A stretch of DNA of 49,970 nt from positions 1 to 49,970 of the forward strand of contig NZ_CALTTY010000011.1 in the NCBI RefSeq assembly GCF_943912385.1, read 5' to 3'. Made by a program: the position numbers and the translations under genes. The notes under the pieces are model-generated. The model had not been told where the DNA came from. It saw only the letters and a program-made list of their open reading frames with translations, and did not search any database. The stretch comes from an uncultured Anaerococcus sp. Lineage in GTDB: Bacteria; Bacillota; Clostridia; Tissierellales; Peptoniphilaceae. The stretch's first letter is position 1. Every line of letters starts with the position of its first letter. This document shows, in pieces, positions 34,613 through 43,029 of the stretch.

Positions 34613-36628
34613 CTATCTCTCATTTGCTCTTGGGTCTATAGCATCTCTTAAGGCGTCACCTATGAGGTTTACTGAGAATGATGTCAAGAATACTGCAAGA
34701 GCTGGGAATACCCATCTCCACCAGTAAGTATTTAGTACATCCGAACTCTGGGCTGCTGTTAGCATATTACCCCAGGATGGAGTAGGTTCTTGAACACCGA
34801 AGCCTAAAAATGATAGACCACTTTCTGTAAGAAGGTTACCAGCATAACCGATTGTAGCATTTACTATTACTATAGAAAGTACGTTTGGAAGTATATGCTT
34901 AACCATAATTGACCAGTCTTTGACCCCTAGGGCCTTGGCCGCTGTTATATAGTCCCTCTCACGTTCTGCTAGGATTTGACCACGTACTAAACGAGCAAGT
35001 CCTGTCCAACCAAGTACACCCAGAAGAATCATAACCATAGTTATTCTTTGTTCTTGGCTTGCTCCTGGTGGGAGAAGGGCTGATAGGGATATAAGCATTG
35101 GGTAGAATGGGAAAGATGCAACGATCTCTGATATTCTCATAAGGACGTTATCAACTTTTCCGCCAACAAAACCTGAAATCATCCCTATTAATACACCAAG
35201 TCCAATCTGGATAATTGATGAGATAAGGGAGATGATCATAGTCATCTTACCGCCGTGGATAAGTCTTGTGAATATATCACGACCTTGGTCATCTGAACCA
35301 AACCTAAATCCATTTAGTCCCCAAGTTTCTATTTTTCCTTCTTTATCTACTGCATAGATGTTAAAGTAGTTGGAGAATACTTTCTCGTACTCGCCATCAG
35401 CTGTATCAAGCTCGCCATAGTTATCTATACCCCATTGGTAAACTTTTCCGTTTTCATCTGTGGCTGTAATAACTGAATCGCTCGCTTCTATATCTACAAG
35501 TTTTGCCTCAAATTCTGGTATATTCTCGCCAGTCAATTTATCTCTAGATGGACCCCAAACATGAAGTTTTCCATCTTCTGTTAGAGCCGCTGCAGAGTTT
35601 GCAGTAAGGACAGCTTTTTTAACCTTTTCCTTACCTTCCCTAAGTTCAGCTGGCATGGCTGTGTCGTTTTCAGCACCTCTTACACCTAAGAGGTCAATAG
35701 ACCCATCTTTTTTAGTTACAATTACGTTTATTGTGTTTGTGTCAAAGTCTACTACCTCGCCTTGGACAGTAGATGGAATCATATCAAGCCTTGAAGCAAG
35801 GGTTGAACCCCAGATTACAAGGTTGTTCTTTTCAGTTAGGACAACTGAATATTGGGTACCACCACCGAGCTTTGCTATACCCTCTTCTTTGATTTGAGAT
35901 TCTTGCATTGGAGGTACTCTATTTTGGTCAAAAGTCTTATTACCCCAACCATAAATCTCATTATCATTTGTGGCAACTATAATATGCCTATCACCTGCTG
36001 CTACATCTTTGATATTACCAGGTGTTAGTTTTTCCTTAATGTTTTCTGGTATGTTTAAAACATCATCTTCGTTGTTTGATCCCCAGACATAAAGGTTGTT
36101 TTCTTTTGTAAGTCCTGCCGCAAAGGTATTACCTATGGTTATTTTTTCAACACCTTCTTTTTCCATTTCGTTAGGATAATTCATATATCCTGCTCCTGGA
36201 GCGACATTTGTTAGATTACCTTGGGAGTAGTATTGGTTAAAAGGTAGCATTCTTGAACCAATAAAGATTATAAGGACTATGGCTACAAACATAGCAAGTC
36301 CTATAACTCCAAGCGGGTTTCTAAAGTAGTTTCTAAGGGCTACCTTACCAGGAGACATGATGGCTTCTTCTTTTAGCCTGTCATTTTCAGGTTCCATTCC
36401 TGGTTCTCCCTTAGGGTCTCTCTTATCTTCAGTATTCAAATCATTTCTAGGCGCTTCTACATCTGGACCTGGTGTTGGATTTAAATCTTTTCTAGGTCCA
36501 TCTGCTTCTGGGCCTTGTTTTGGATTTAAATCATCTTCAGTGCCACTTGCAAAGGTGAAACCTCTTAAAAGGTAGGTTTTAAGGAAGCCAAAATAAGATT
36601 TTAATGGTTTATTTACTTTTTTATTCAT
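34613..36628 (-). CDS. oppC: Oligopeptide permease OppC fused to RCC1-like beta-propeller
   Basis: 671 aa, about twice the usual ~300-340. Order: a cytoplasmic leader with three 15-residue proline/acid repeats (32-76); OppC start with helix 1 (about 107-127); an extracytoplasmic insert (about 155-440) of seven RCC1-type repeats, whose cores are LYVWGS (179), IYGWGN (225), LVIWGS (270), IDLLGV (311), LHVWGP (355), VYQWGI (396) and IETWGL (433); then the normal OppC loop FGSDDQGRDIFTRLIHGG (443-460), the remaining helices, and EAA region AAKALGVKDWSIMVKHILPN. The insert lies in the first outside loop, next to the binding-protein docking side. It may bind protein or peptide; that role is inferred. 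Confidence 0.93.
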   Translation of the reverse strand: MNKKVNKPLKSYFGFLKTYLLRGFTFASGTEDDLNPKQGPEADGPRKDLNPTPGPDVEAPRNDLNTEDKRDPKGEPGMEPENDRLKEEAIMSPGKVALRNYFRNPLGVIGLAMFVAIVLIIFIGSRMLPFNQYYSQGNLTNVAPGAGYMNYPNEMEKEGVEKITIGNTFAAGLTKENNLYVWGSNNEDDVLNIPENIKEKLTPGNIKDVAAGDRHIIVATNDNEIYGWGNKTFDQNRVPPMQESQIKEEGIAKLGGGTQYSVVLTEKNNLVIWGSTLASRLDMIPSTVQGEVVDFDTNTINVIVTKKDGSIDLLGVRGAENDTAMPAELREGKEKVKKAVLTANSAAALTEDGKLHVWGPSRDKLTGENIPEFEAKLVDIEASDSVITATDENGKVYQWGIDNYGELDTADGEYEKVFSNYFNIYAVDKEGKIETWGLNGFRFGSDDQGRDIFTRLIHGGKMTMIISLISSIIQIGLGVLIGMISGFVGGKVDNVLMRISEIVASFPFYPMLISLSALLPPGASQEQRITMVMILLGVLGWTGLARLVRGQILAERERDYITAAKALGVKDWSIMVKHILPNVLSIVIVNATIGYAGNLLTESGLSFLGFGVQEPTPSWGNMLTAAQSSDVLNTYWWRWVFPALAVFLTSFSVNLIGDALRDAIDPRANER

Positions 36629-36629
36629 C

Positions 36630-37592
36630 TTAAGCCTCCAACTTAACTCTTGGGTCTGCTAGGGCATAGGCTATATCCATTAATAGGTTACCTAGCAGGG
36701 TAAGGATAGCATAGAACATGGAAAGGGCAAGGATTACATTGTAGTCTTGCGCCATTACCGCTGATATAAGCTCATTACCTATTCCTCTGTAAGAGAAAAT
36801 CCTCTCTGTAATAGCAGAACCTGAGAACATTCCAAGAACAGCCCATGTTAGGGCAGTTACTACAGGTATAAGTGCGTTTCTAAAAGCATGGGAATAGACA
36901 ACAGTCTTTTCCTTAAGACCCTTAGATCTAGCTGTTCTGATATAGTCTTGGTCTAGGGCATCTAGCATGGAGTTTCTTACATATCTAGATAGGGATGCAA
37001 GAGAACCTACTGTAAGTGTTAGTGTAGGTAGGGTTAAGTATTTTACCCATTCTCCAAAGGTATTTTCTCTTGGCATACCGTTTGCTGGGAACCAATTTAG
37101 CCTAAAGGCAAAGAAGAATATCATTATAAGTCCTATAAAGAAGGTCGGGATTGAAAGCCCTACTAGGGTAAGGGTCTGACTCGTCTTGTCAAATACTCCC
37201 CCCTTTCGGGTCGCCGACCTAATTCCAATAAGCACAGACAGCACAAATGAAATTATAGTAGAACCTATATTTAGGTAAATTGTATTTTTAAGTGGTTCTG
37301 ATAGGTATTCCTTAACAGGTCTTCTAACCCTGGTTGATTCACCAAAGTCACCCTTAAGGGTCCTTCCCAACCATCTTACATATTGTTCTGGTAGTGGCTT
37401 ATCGTAGCCGTACCTTGCTGATAAGTTCTTATACATCTCTTCTTTTTGAGCCTTGGTCATCCTACCAGTTGTAGGAATCATTGCCTGGATTGGGTCTCCT
37501 GGCATGGCCTTGGAGAAGGCGAAAAGCATGATAGATATTATAAGAGCTACTGGTATTAAGTTTAAAATTCTCTTAATTATATAACGTAACAT
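36630..37592 (-). CDS. oppB: Oligopeptide permease OppB
   Basis: 320 aa with six helices, no insertion. MLRYIIKRILNLIPVALIISIMLF is the classic OppB start; GDFGESTRVRRPV and the EAA region RTARSKGLKEKTVVYSHAFRNALIPV are present. First gene of oppBCDF, starting after a GAGGAAGG site. It pairs with the enlarged OppC. Confidence 0.95.
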   Translation of the reverse strand: MLRYIIKRILNLIPVALIISIMLFAFSKAMPGDPIQAMIPTTGRMTKAQKEEMYKNLSARYGYDKPLPEQYVRWLGRTLKGDFGESTRVRRPVKEYLSEPLKNTIYLNIGSTIISFVLSVLIGIRSATRKGGVFDKTSQTLTLVGLSIPTFFIGLIMIFFFAFRLNWFPANGMPRENTFGEWVKYLTLPTLTLTVGSLASLSRYVRNSMLDALDQDYIRTARSKGLKEKTVVYSHAFRNALIPVVTALTWAVLGMFSGSAITERIFSYRGIGNELISAVMAQDYNVILALSMFYAILTLLGNLLMDIAYALADPRVKLEA

Positions 37593-37690
37593 ATATATCC
37601 TTCCTCTTTTGGCTTGGACTTTTAATATGTATGGATAAAAATTTCACGTAATTTTATTCCCAGTCCAAAACCATATAATTTATACCTACA

Positions 37691-37719
37691 ATACTATAAT
37701 ATTTAGGCATTTTTGTCAA
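37691..37719 (-). promoter_or_regulatory. Promoter of oppBCDF
   Basis: Minus-strand TTGACA (37714-37719), 17 bases, TAGTAT (37691-37696), about 100 bases before oppB. It lies after the oppA1 terminator, so oppBCDF can be transcribed independently of the binding proteins. Confidence 0.75.
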
Positions 37720-37857
37720 CCTTAAAACTTATAAAAATGCTAAATTTTCCTAAGTGATAAGGCTTATTTCATGCATTTTATGTATATTTATTAAGTTTTG
37801 TAAATATCGATAAGAATTTAACCATCATTTTCATAGGGTGTAAAAAGTAATTTTTTT

Positions 37858-37893
37858 AAAGAAAATCCCGCACTTAAGCGGGGTTTTCTTTAA
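37858..37893 (-). terminator. Terminator after oppA copy 1
   Basis: Minus strand: GAAAACCCCGC, TTAA, GTGCGGGATTTTC, then TTT. Separates oppA1 from oppBCDF; partial read-through may set the ratio. Confidence 0.85.
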
Positions 37894-37907
37894 TTATCTT
37901 TGCTAGC

Positions 37908-40112
37908 CTAATTTTCTATTGTCATAGCATTGATTTGGGATTCTGATTCCCAAAGTGGAGTATTGATATCAAATCCCTTTACCCTCTTAGAGTAACCAGT
38001 GTGATTTTGGTTAGCATAGAGTGGGATTTCTGGTAGGTAGTCGTTGTACCACATCTCAAATTCTTCCCAAGTATCTAAGTAGGCTTCCTTGTCATCTGAA
38101 TCTGTTTGACGAAGTTTTACAGTTAACTCGTCTGCCACAGGGTCATTGGTCTTTGTTTTGTTATCAAAGCCCTTGCTGTGGTATTGGTAGTATGGGTCAA
38201 ATGGAGTACCAAAGTCTGTTCCCATGTTAAAGGCTGTGTATTCAGCATCTTCCTTAGGGAAGTTGTAGTATTCTAGAAGGGTTGCAAATGAACCACTTGT
38301 TACGTTATACTCCATACCAACTTGCTTGGCGTTTACTGGGACTTGGTTTGATATTAGGGTAGTAATTGGAGATTCGTCAGAACCGTATTGGTTTACTTGA
38401 AGTTTCTCACCATTTTCATCATATCTGTAATAGTCAAAACCGTCTGGATTTTTGGAAAATTCCTCATCAGCCTTTGTCTTATCCCAAGGAGTCTGTCCAT
38501 CTGATTCAAACTTGAAAGGTGTAGCATCTAGTAGGTCATTTGCTGCATCAAGGTTTAGTTGGTATTTTTTAAAGTCTGGATCTGTCTCAAGATCTGCTCC
38601 TCTTTCCTTATACATCCATTGGCTAGTGCCGTACATACCATTTGTAACCACACCATAACCACCAGCATAGGATTGGACGAAACTGTTTCTGTCCATAAGT
38701 TGGGCTATAGCTTGTCTTACTTCCTTATATTTTGTTGTTCCCCTGTCTGTTAGGAAGGTTACATTACCATAACCATTTCTTTCAAAAGTATTATAGCCAC
38801 CGATTTTACCTTCTTCTGCAGCTGCTCTCATCTGGTCGATTTTAGCCCCGTCTACTTCCGCTTCCCAAATGTCGATATCGCCATTTTCAAGTAGGTCTAC
38901 AGCTATATTTTGGTTTACAGTTTGTAGGATTACATTAGGTATGGTTGCTTTTTCACCCTTGAAGTTTCCTGCATAGTGTTCATTTAGGCTTAGTTTTACC
39001 ATGTTATTTTTAAAGCTATCAAACTTATAAGGTCCCTCAACAACTGTTGGCTTTACCCTATATTCATTAGCTTGTCTAAGCATGGCATCTTCTATAAGTA
39101 GGGCTGTAGGGTCTACATCCCCGTCTTTTTTAGCTTCGAGGTCCTTTATTTTCTCTTCGTGTTCGGCCTTAGCTTCTTCGTATTCTTCCTTTTCAGAATC
39201 TGTTACATCATCTGCTGTATCGATAAAAGACCAATCTTCTTCGAAGTCTTCTTTAGCCTTTTGGATGCTAGTATCAAGGTTTTTGATGTACCTTTCCTTA
39301 TCTTCTTCTGTCACTTCATAACCATCTTTGACCACTATTTTCTTTCCATCTTCAGATACGGTTAGGTTTTCTGAAACAGCATGGACTGGGAATGGTCCAT
39401 AGCTCCTTAAGGAATCTACTTCGTAATATGGTAGGAAGTCAGAGGATACTGTAGCCTTGAAGGTATAGTCATCCACGTATTCGAGTCCCTCTATAAAGTC
39501 CTTGTCCCCGTTAAAATAATCTTCATAGCCCTTTAGTGTATCAAATCCGATACTGGTTGAGCCTGTCACTACTTGATAAGAATGATGGGATTCTAAAAGT
39601 GGTCCAAATAAGTAGTGTTTAGCTGTTATTGGCTCACCATCAGAAAATTTAAGGTCTTTTTTAATAGTGAAAGTGGTTGTTTCTGAGCCGTCTTCGTTAA
39701 CGACAGTTTCCGGTTCTTTTTCAAGAACTGTCATGTTGGTAACCCACTGGCCAGCCTCATCTTGGACTATGGTTGAATAGCTATTATTCCCCTCGATACC
39801 CATATACTTACGTACCTTTACGTCGGTCTTGTTATTGGTCCAACCACCGATAAAGTCTCCGTTTATCTCTTCAACTCCCACAACTAGGGTATCATCTGAA
39901 GTTTGAATATCAAAGTCTTCTACAGATTCTCCGCCTTCTTCGCCTTCTTCTGGCATTTCGCCCTCTGTAGTTTCTTCTCCTTCTGTCTCGACTTCTTGAC
40001 CTTGATTGTCGTTTGTGTCGGCTTGGTCATTGTTTTCTCCGCCGCCACACGCTGCAATCGTTGTCATAAGGCCTAAAGCCATGAGCGATGAAAATACTTT
40101 CTTAATTTTCAT
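37908..40112 (-). CDS. oppA: Oligopeptide-binding lipoprotein OppA, copy 1
   Basis: 734 aa (usual 540-600). Lipobox IAAC with Cys22, then an acidic linker (to about 70). The SBP_bac_5 domain begins TLVVGVEEINGDF. An extra charged helical segment of roughly 70-90 residues (about 262-350, rich in Glu/Lys, EEYEEAKAEHEEKIKDLEAKKD) separates FPVHAVSENL from YRVKPTVVEGPYKF. The C-terminal lobe includes RQAIAQLMDRNSFVQSYAGGYGVVTNGMYG. Binds peptides outside the cell and delivers them to OppBC. GGGAGG site before the ATG. It is the nearest of three paralogues to oppB. Confidence 0.93.
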   Translation of the reverse strand: MKIKKVFSSLMALGLMTTIAACGGGENNDQADTNDNQGQEVETEGEETTEGEMPEEGEEGGESVEDFDIQTSDDTLVVGVEEINGDFIGGWTNNKTDVKVRKYMGIEGNNSYSTIVQDEAGQWVTNMTVLEKEPETVVNEDGSETTTFTIKKDLKFSDGEPITAKHYLFGPLLESHHSYQVVTGSTSIGFDTLKGYEDYFNGDKDFIEGLEYVDDYTFKATVSSDFLPYYEVDSLRSYGPFPVHAVSENLTVSEDGKKIVVKDGYEVTEEDKERYIKNLDTSIQKAKEDFEEDWSFIDTADDVTDSEKEEYEEAKAEHEEKIKDLEAKKDGDVDPTALLIEDAMLRQANEYRVKPTVVEGPYKFDSFKNNMVKLSLNEHYAGNFKGEKATIPNVILQTVNQNIAVDLLENGDIDIWEAEVDGAKIDQMRAAAEEGKIGGYNTFERNGYGNVTFLTDRGTTKYKEVRQAIAQLMDRNSFVQSYAGGYGVVTNGMYGTSQWMYKERGADLETDPDFKKYQLNLDAANDLLDATPFKFESDGQTPWDKTKADEEFSKNPDGFDYYRYDENGEKLQVNQYGSDESPITTLISNQVPVNAKQVGMEYNVTSGSFATLLEYYNFPKEDAEYTAFNMGTDFGTPFDPYYQYHSKGFDNKTKTNDPVADELTVKLRQTDSDDKEAYLDTWEEFEMWYNDYLPEIPLYANQNHTGYSKRVKGFDINTPLWESESQINAMTIEN

Positions 40113-40147
40113 TATTTCCTCCCTAAAATAAGTTACTATATAGCTTA

Positions 40148-40176
40148 ATTTTAACTCATTAAATTTTTATTGTCAA
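40148..40176 (-). promoter_or_regulatory. Promoter of oppA copy 1
   Basis: Minus-strand TTGACA (40171-40176), 17 bases, TAAAAT (40148-40153). The spacer holds TTTAATGAG, also found at the copy 2 promoter. Confidence 0.8.
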
Positions 40177-40382
40177 GCTTTTACATATATTGTTGTATTT
40201 AGATGTATATTTATCATTGTAAATGTTTTTATTTCCAGTAATTGATATTTTTATGTATAAGTTTTACATAAAAAGATAAGTAAGACAAAGGCTTGACAGG
40301 CTTTATCCTTAGATGTCCCCCAAAAAAATATTCTCCTATTTTTACCAGCAAGGGAAACATTTTATTATTCATCCCTATACAA

Positions 40383-40415
40383 AAAAAGACAGAGCTCAGG
40401 GCCCTGCCTTTTATA
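40383..40415 (-). terminator. Terminator after oppA copy 2
   Basis: Minus strand: AGGCAGGGC, loop, GCTCTGTCT with G-U pairs, followed by a run of Ts. The rest of the 313-base gap is AT-rich without a gene. Confidence 0.75.
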
Positions 40416-40425
40416 CTTTATTTAC

Positions 40426-42672
40426 TTATTTTTCTATGCTCATAGCATTGATTTGGTATTCAGATTGCCAAACTGGTGTGTTTATATCGAATCCCTTAAC
40501 TCTCTTTGTATAACCTGTGTGGTATTGGTTAGAGTAAAGAGGGATTTCTGGTAGGTAGTCGTTGTACCACATTTGGAATTCTTCCCAGTTGTCTAGGTAT
40601 TCTTCCTTCTTGTCTGGGTCTGTTTGACGAAGTTTAACTGTGATTTCGTCTGCCTTTGGATCATTTGTCCTTGTTGTGTTGTCAGATCCTTCTGAGTTGT
40701 ATTGGTACCATGGGTCAAATGGTGTACCAAAGTTTGTACCCATGTTAAAGACTGTATATTCAGCGTCATCCTTTGGATAATAGTAGTAGTCAAGTAGGGT
40801 TGCAAATGATCCAGCAGTTACGTTATATTCCATACCAACTTGCTTAGCATTTACTGGTACTTGGTTAGAAATAAGTGTTGTAATTGGTGATTCATCAGAA
40901 CCGTATTGGTTTACTTGAAGTTTATTACCATCTTTGTCATACCTGTAGTAGTCAAAGCCGTCTGGGTTGTTGGCAAATTCTTCGTCAGCTTTTGCCTTAT
41001 CCCATGGTGTTGTACCGTCTTCTTCGAAGGTGTATGGAGTTTCGTCAAGGAGTTTGCTAGCTTCATCAAGGTTTAATTGATATTTCTTAAAGTCTGGGTT
41101 AGCTTCAAGGTCTGCTCCTCTTTCCTTATACATCCATTGGCTGGTACCATACATACCGTTTGTAACTACACCGTATCCACCTGTATAGGATTGGACGAAG
41201 TTATTTCTATCCATGAGGCTTGCTATGGCTTGTCTTACTTCTTTATATTGGGTTGTCCCCCTGTCAGTCAAGAATATTACGTTACCATAACCATTTCTCT
41301 CGAAGGTATTGTAGCCACCGATTTTACCTTCATCGGCTGCAGCTCTCATTTGGTCTACTAGTGGGCCTTCACCTTCTGCTTCCCAAATATCGATATCGCC
41401 GTTTTCAAGTAGGTCGACTGCGATATTTTTGTTTACGTATTGTAGGATTACATTAGGTATGGTTGGTTTTTCACCTTTGAAGTTACCAGCGTAGTTTTCG
41501 TTAATGCTCATCTTGATCATGTTGTTTCCAAATGAATCAAACTTGTATGGTCCTGCAGTTACAGTTGGATTAATCCTGTATTCATTGTATTCCCTTTGCA
41601 TAGCATCTTCTATAAGCATAGAAGTTGGGTCGATGTCGCCTTCTTTTCTAGCTTCAAGCTCAGCTATATCTTCATCGTGGGCTTTTTTCGCTTCTTCATA
41701 AGCGGCCTTTTCGTCATCGTTTGCATCGTCAGCTGGTGCTGGGTTGTTTTCTTCAAAGTCTTCTTTGTTTTTAGCTATTTGAGAGTCGATGTTTTCGATG
41801 TATTTAGCTTTTTCTTCTTCTGTTGGTTCATAACCGTCTTTTGCTATAATCTTGTTACCTTCGTCTGCTACAGCAAGGTTGTCACTTACAGCGTGGATTG
41901 GGTATGGTGAAAAGCCTCTTAGGGCTGCTTCTTCATAATATGGTAGGAAGGATGCATCTACTGTTATACTGAAGCTATAGTCGTCAATCTTTTTAAGACC
42001 ATCAAAGGTATCCTTATCCCCATTTATATATGCTTCATAGCCAAGTAGTGGGTCATCACCGATAGATGTTGATCCTGTTACTAATTGGTATGAATGATAG
42101 GTGTGAAGAAGGGATCCAAACAGGTAGTCATCAGCAGTAACTGGTTCACCGTCTGACCATTTAAGGTCTTCTTTGATCTTGTAGGTGGTTGTTTCTGAGC
42201 CGTCTTCGTTTTTAACTATTTCTGGTTCTTCTTTAAGGACGGTCATGTTGTTAACCCAAGCACCTGATTCGTCTTGAACAACTGTTCCATAGCCGTTGTT
42301 ACCTTCGATACCTAGGTATCTACGAGCCTTAACGTCCATAGAGTTGTTTGTCCAACCTTGTAAGAAGTCACCGTTAAACTCTTGGATAGCACCTACTACA
42401 AGGGTGTCATCTGATGTTTGTTTATCAAATGATTCTAACTCTGCAGCCTCGTCACCATCTTCTTCGCCTTCAGCTGGTGCATCTTCTTCATCTTCTGCTG
42501 GAGCTTCCTCTTCCTCTCCTTCTGCTGGAGTTTCTTCATTTTCAGTTGTTTCGTTAGCTTGGTTATCGTCTGTTTTTTCCTTAGCGTCATCCGCATTATC
42601 TCCACCACATGCAACAAGAGTTGTCGCAAGGCCTAGGGCCATAAGTGATGAAAACACTCTTTTCATTTTCAT
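40426..42672 (-). CDS. oppA: Oligopeptide-binding lipoprotein OppA, copy 2
   Basis: 748 aa; closely related to copies 1 and 3. Lipobox LVAC with Cys22, then an Ala/Glu/Pro-rich acidic linker (APAEDEEDAPAEGEED) to about residue 85, longer than in its sisters. The same extra helical segment is present (TEEEKAKYIENIDSQIA to DIAELEARKEGD) before YRINPTVTAGPYKF. The C-terminal half is nearly identical to copy 3 (VNQYGSDESPITTLISNQV, NAKQVGMEYNVT), while the N-terminal linkers differ. Own promoter and terminator. Likely a paralogue with a different peptide preference, which is inference. Confidence 0.93.
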   Translation of the reverse strand: MKMKRVFSSLMALGLATTLVACGGDNADDAKEKTDDNQANETTENEETPAEGEEEEAPAEDEEDAPAEGEEDGDEAAELESFDKQTSDDTLVVGAIQEFNGDFLQGWTNNSMDVKARRYLGIEGNNGYGTVVQDESGAWVNNMTVLKEEPEIVKNEDGSETTTYKIKEDLKWSDGEPVTADDYLFGSLLHTYHSYQLVTGSTSIGDDPLLGYEAYINGDKDTFDGLKKIDDYSFSITVDASFLPYYEEAALRGFSPYPIHAVSDNLAVADEGNKIIAKDGYEPTEEEKAKYIENIDSQIAKNKEDFEENNPAPADDANDDEKAAYEEAKKAHDEDIAELEARKEGDIDPTSMLIEDAMQREYNEYRINPTVTAGPYKFDSFGNNMIKMSINENYAGNFKGEKPTIPNVILQYVNKNIAVDLLENGDIDIWEAEGEGPLVDQMRAAADEGKIGGYNTFERNGYGNVIFLTDRGTTQYKEVRQAIASLMDRNNFVQSYTGGYGVVTNGMYGTSQWMYKERGADLEANPDFKKYQLNLDEASKLLDETPYTFEEDGTTPWDKAKADEEFANNPDGFDYYRYDKDGNKLQVNQYGSDESPITTLISNQVPVNAKQVGMEYNVTAGSFATLLDYYYYPKDDAEYTVFNMGTNFGTPFDPWYQYNSEGSDNTTRTNDPKADEITVKLRQTDPDKKEEYLDNWEEFQMWYNDYLPEIPLYSNQYHTGYTKRVKGFDINTPVWQSEYQINAMSIEK

Positions 42673-42715
42673 AAGTTTTCCCCCTATAAAATTAAGTAAC
42701 TTTTTATAGTATGAT

Positions 42716-42744
42716 ATTTTATCTCATTAAACCGATTTTGTCAA
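42716..42744 (-). promoter_or_regulatory. Promoter of oppA copy 2
   Basis: Minus-strand TTGACA (42739-42744), 17 bases including TTTAATGAG, TAAAAT (42716-42721). Its layout is that of copies 1 and 3. Confidence 0.8.
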
Positions 42745-42971
42745 GTCTCATGGTGTTTTACTTTTCAAGTTGTTGTATATTTATTCTGTATGATTGTCAT
42801 ATTTTCAAGGACTTTGTTATTTTTTATTGAAAGTTATTCCATGTTCTCTTATCTCTTTACTTGATTAAATCCTTATCTCGACATAGTTTATAGGGCTTAG
42901 CATTGAGTGTTTTTATATTGTATTTTTTTATTTATATCTATGAATAATATTCAAAAATTTAGTCTTTTTTA

Positions 42972-42996
42972 ACGCAACAAAGGCGAGGATACTCCT
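42972..42996 (-). terminator. Probable terminator after oppA copy 3
   Basis: Minus strand: GGCGAGG-AGTAT-CCTCGCC, a stable stem but followed by a poor T-run (TTTGTTGCG). The rest of the 357-base gap is AT-rich with no gene seen. Confidence 0.6.
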
Positions 42997-43029
42997 CGCC
43001 CTAGGTGGTACTTAATTTTATTAGGGTAT

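Noticed and set aside
34613..36628. OppC size explained by a frameshift or mis-joined gene
   Set aside because: The frame is continuous, the permease motifs before and after the propeller are in order, and the insert falls exactly in an outside loop.
40313..40513. 66-residue plus-strand frame between oppA copies 1 and 2
   Set aside because: Crosses the oppA2 terminator and its coding end, with no ribosome site or conserved content.
40593..42709. Long open frames antisense to oppA copies, including a Ser/Ala-rich one at 42296-42709
   Set aside because: They mirror repetitive acidic codons of the oppA genes and have no ribosome sites or recognisable domains.
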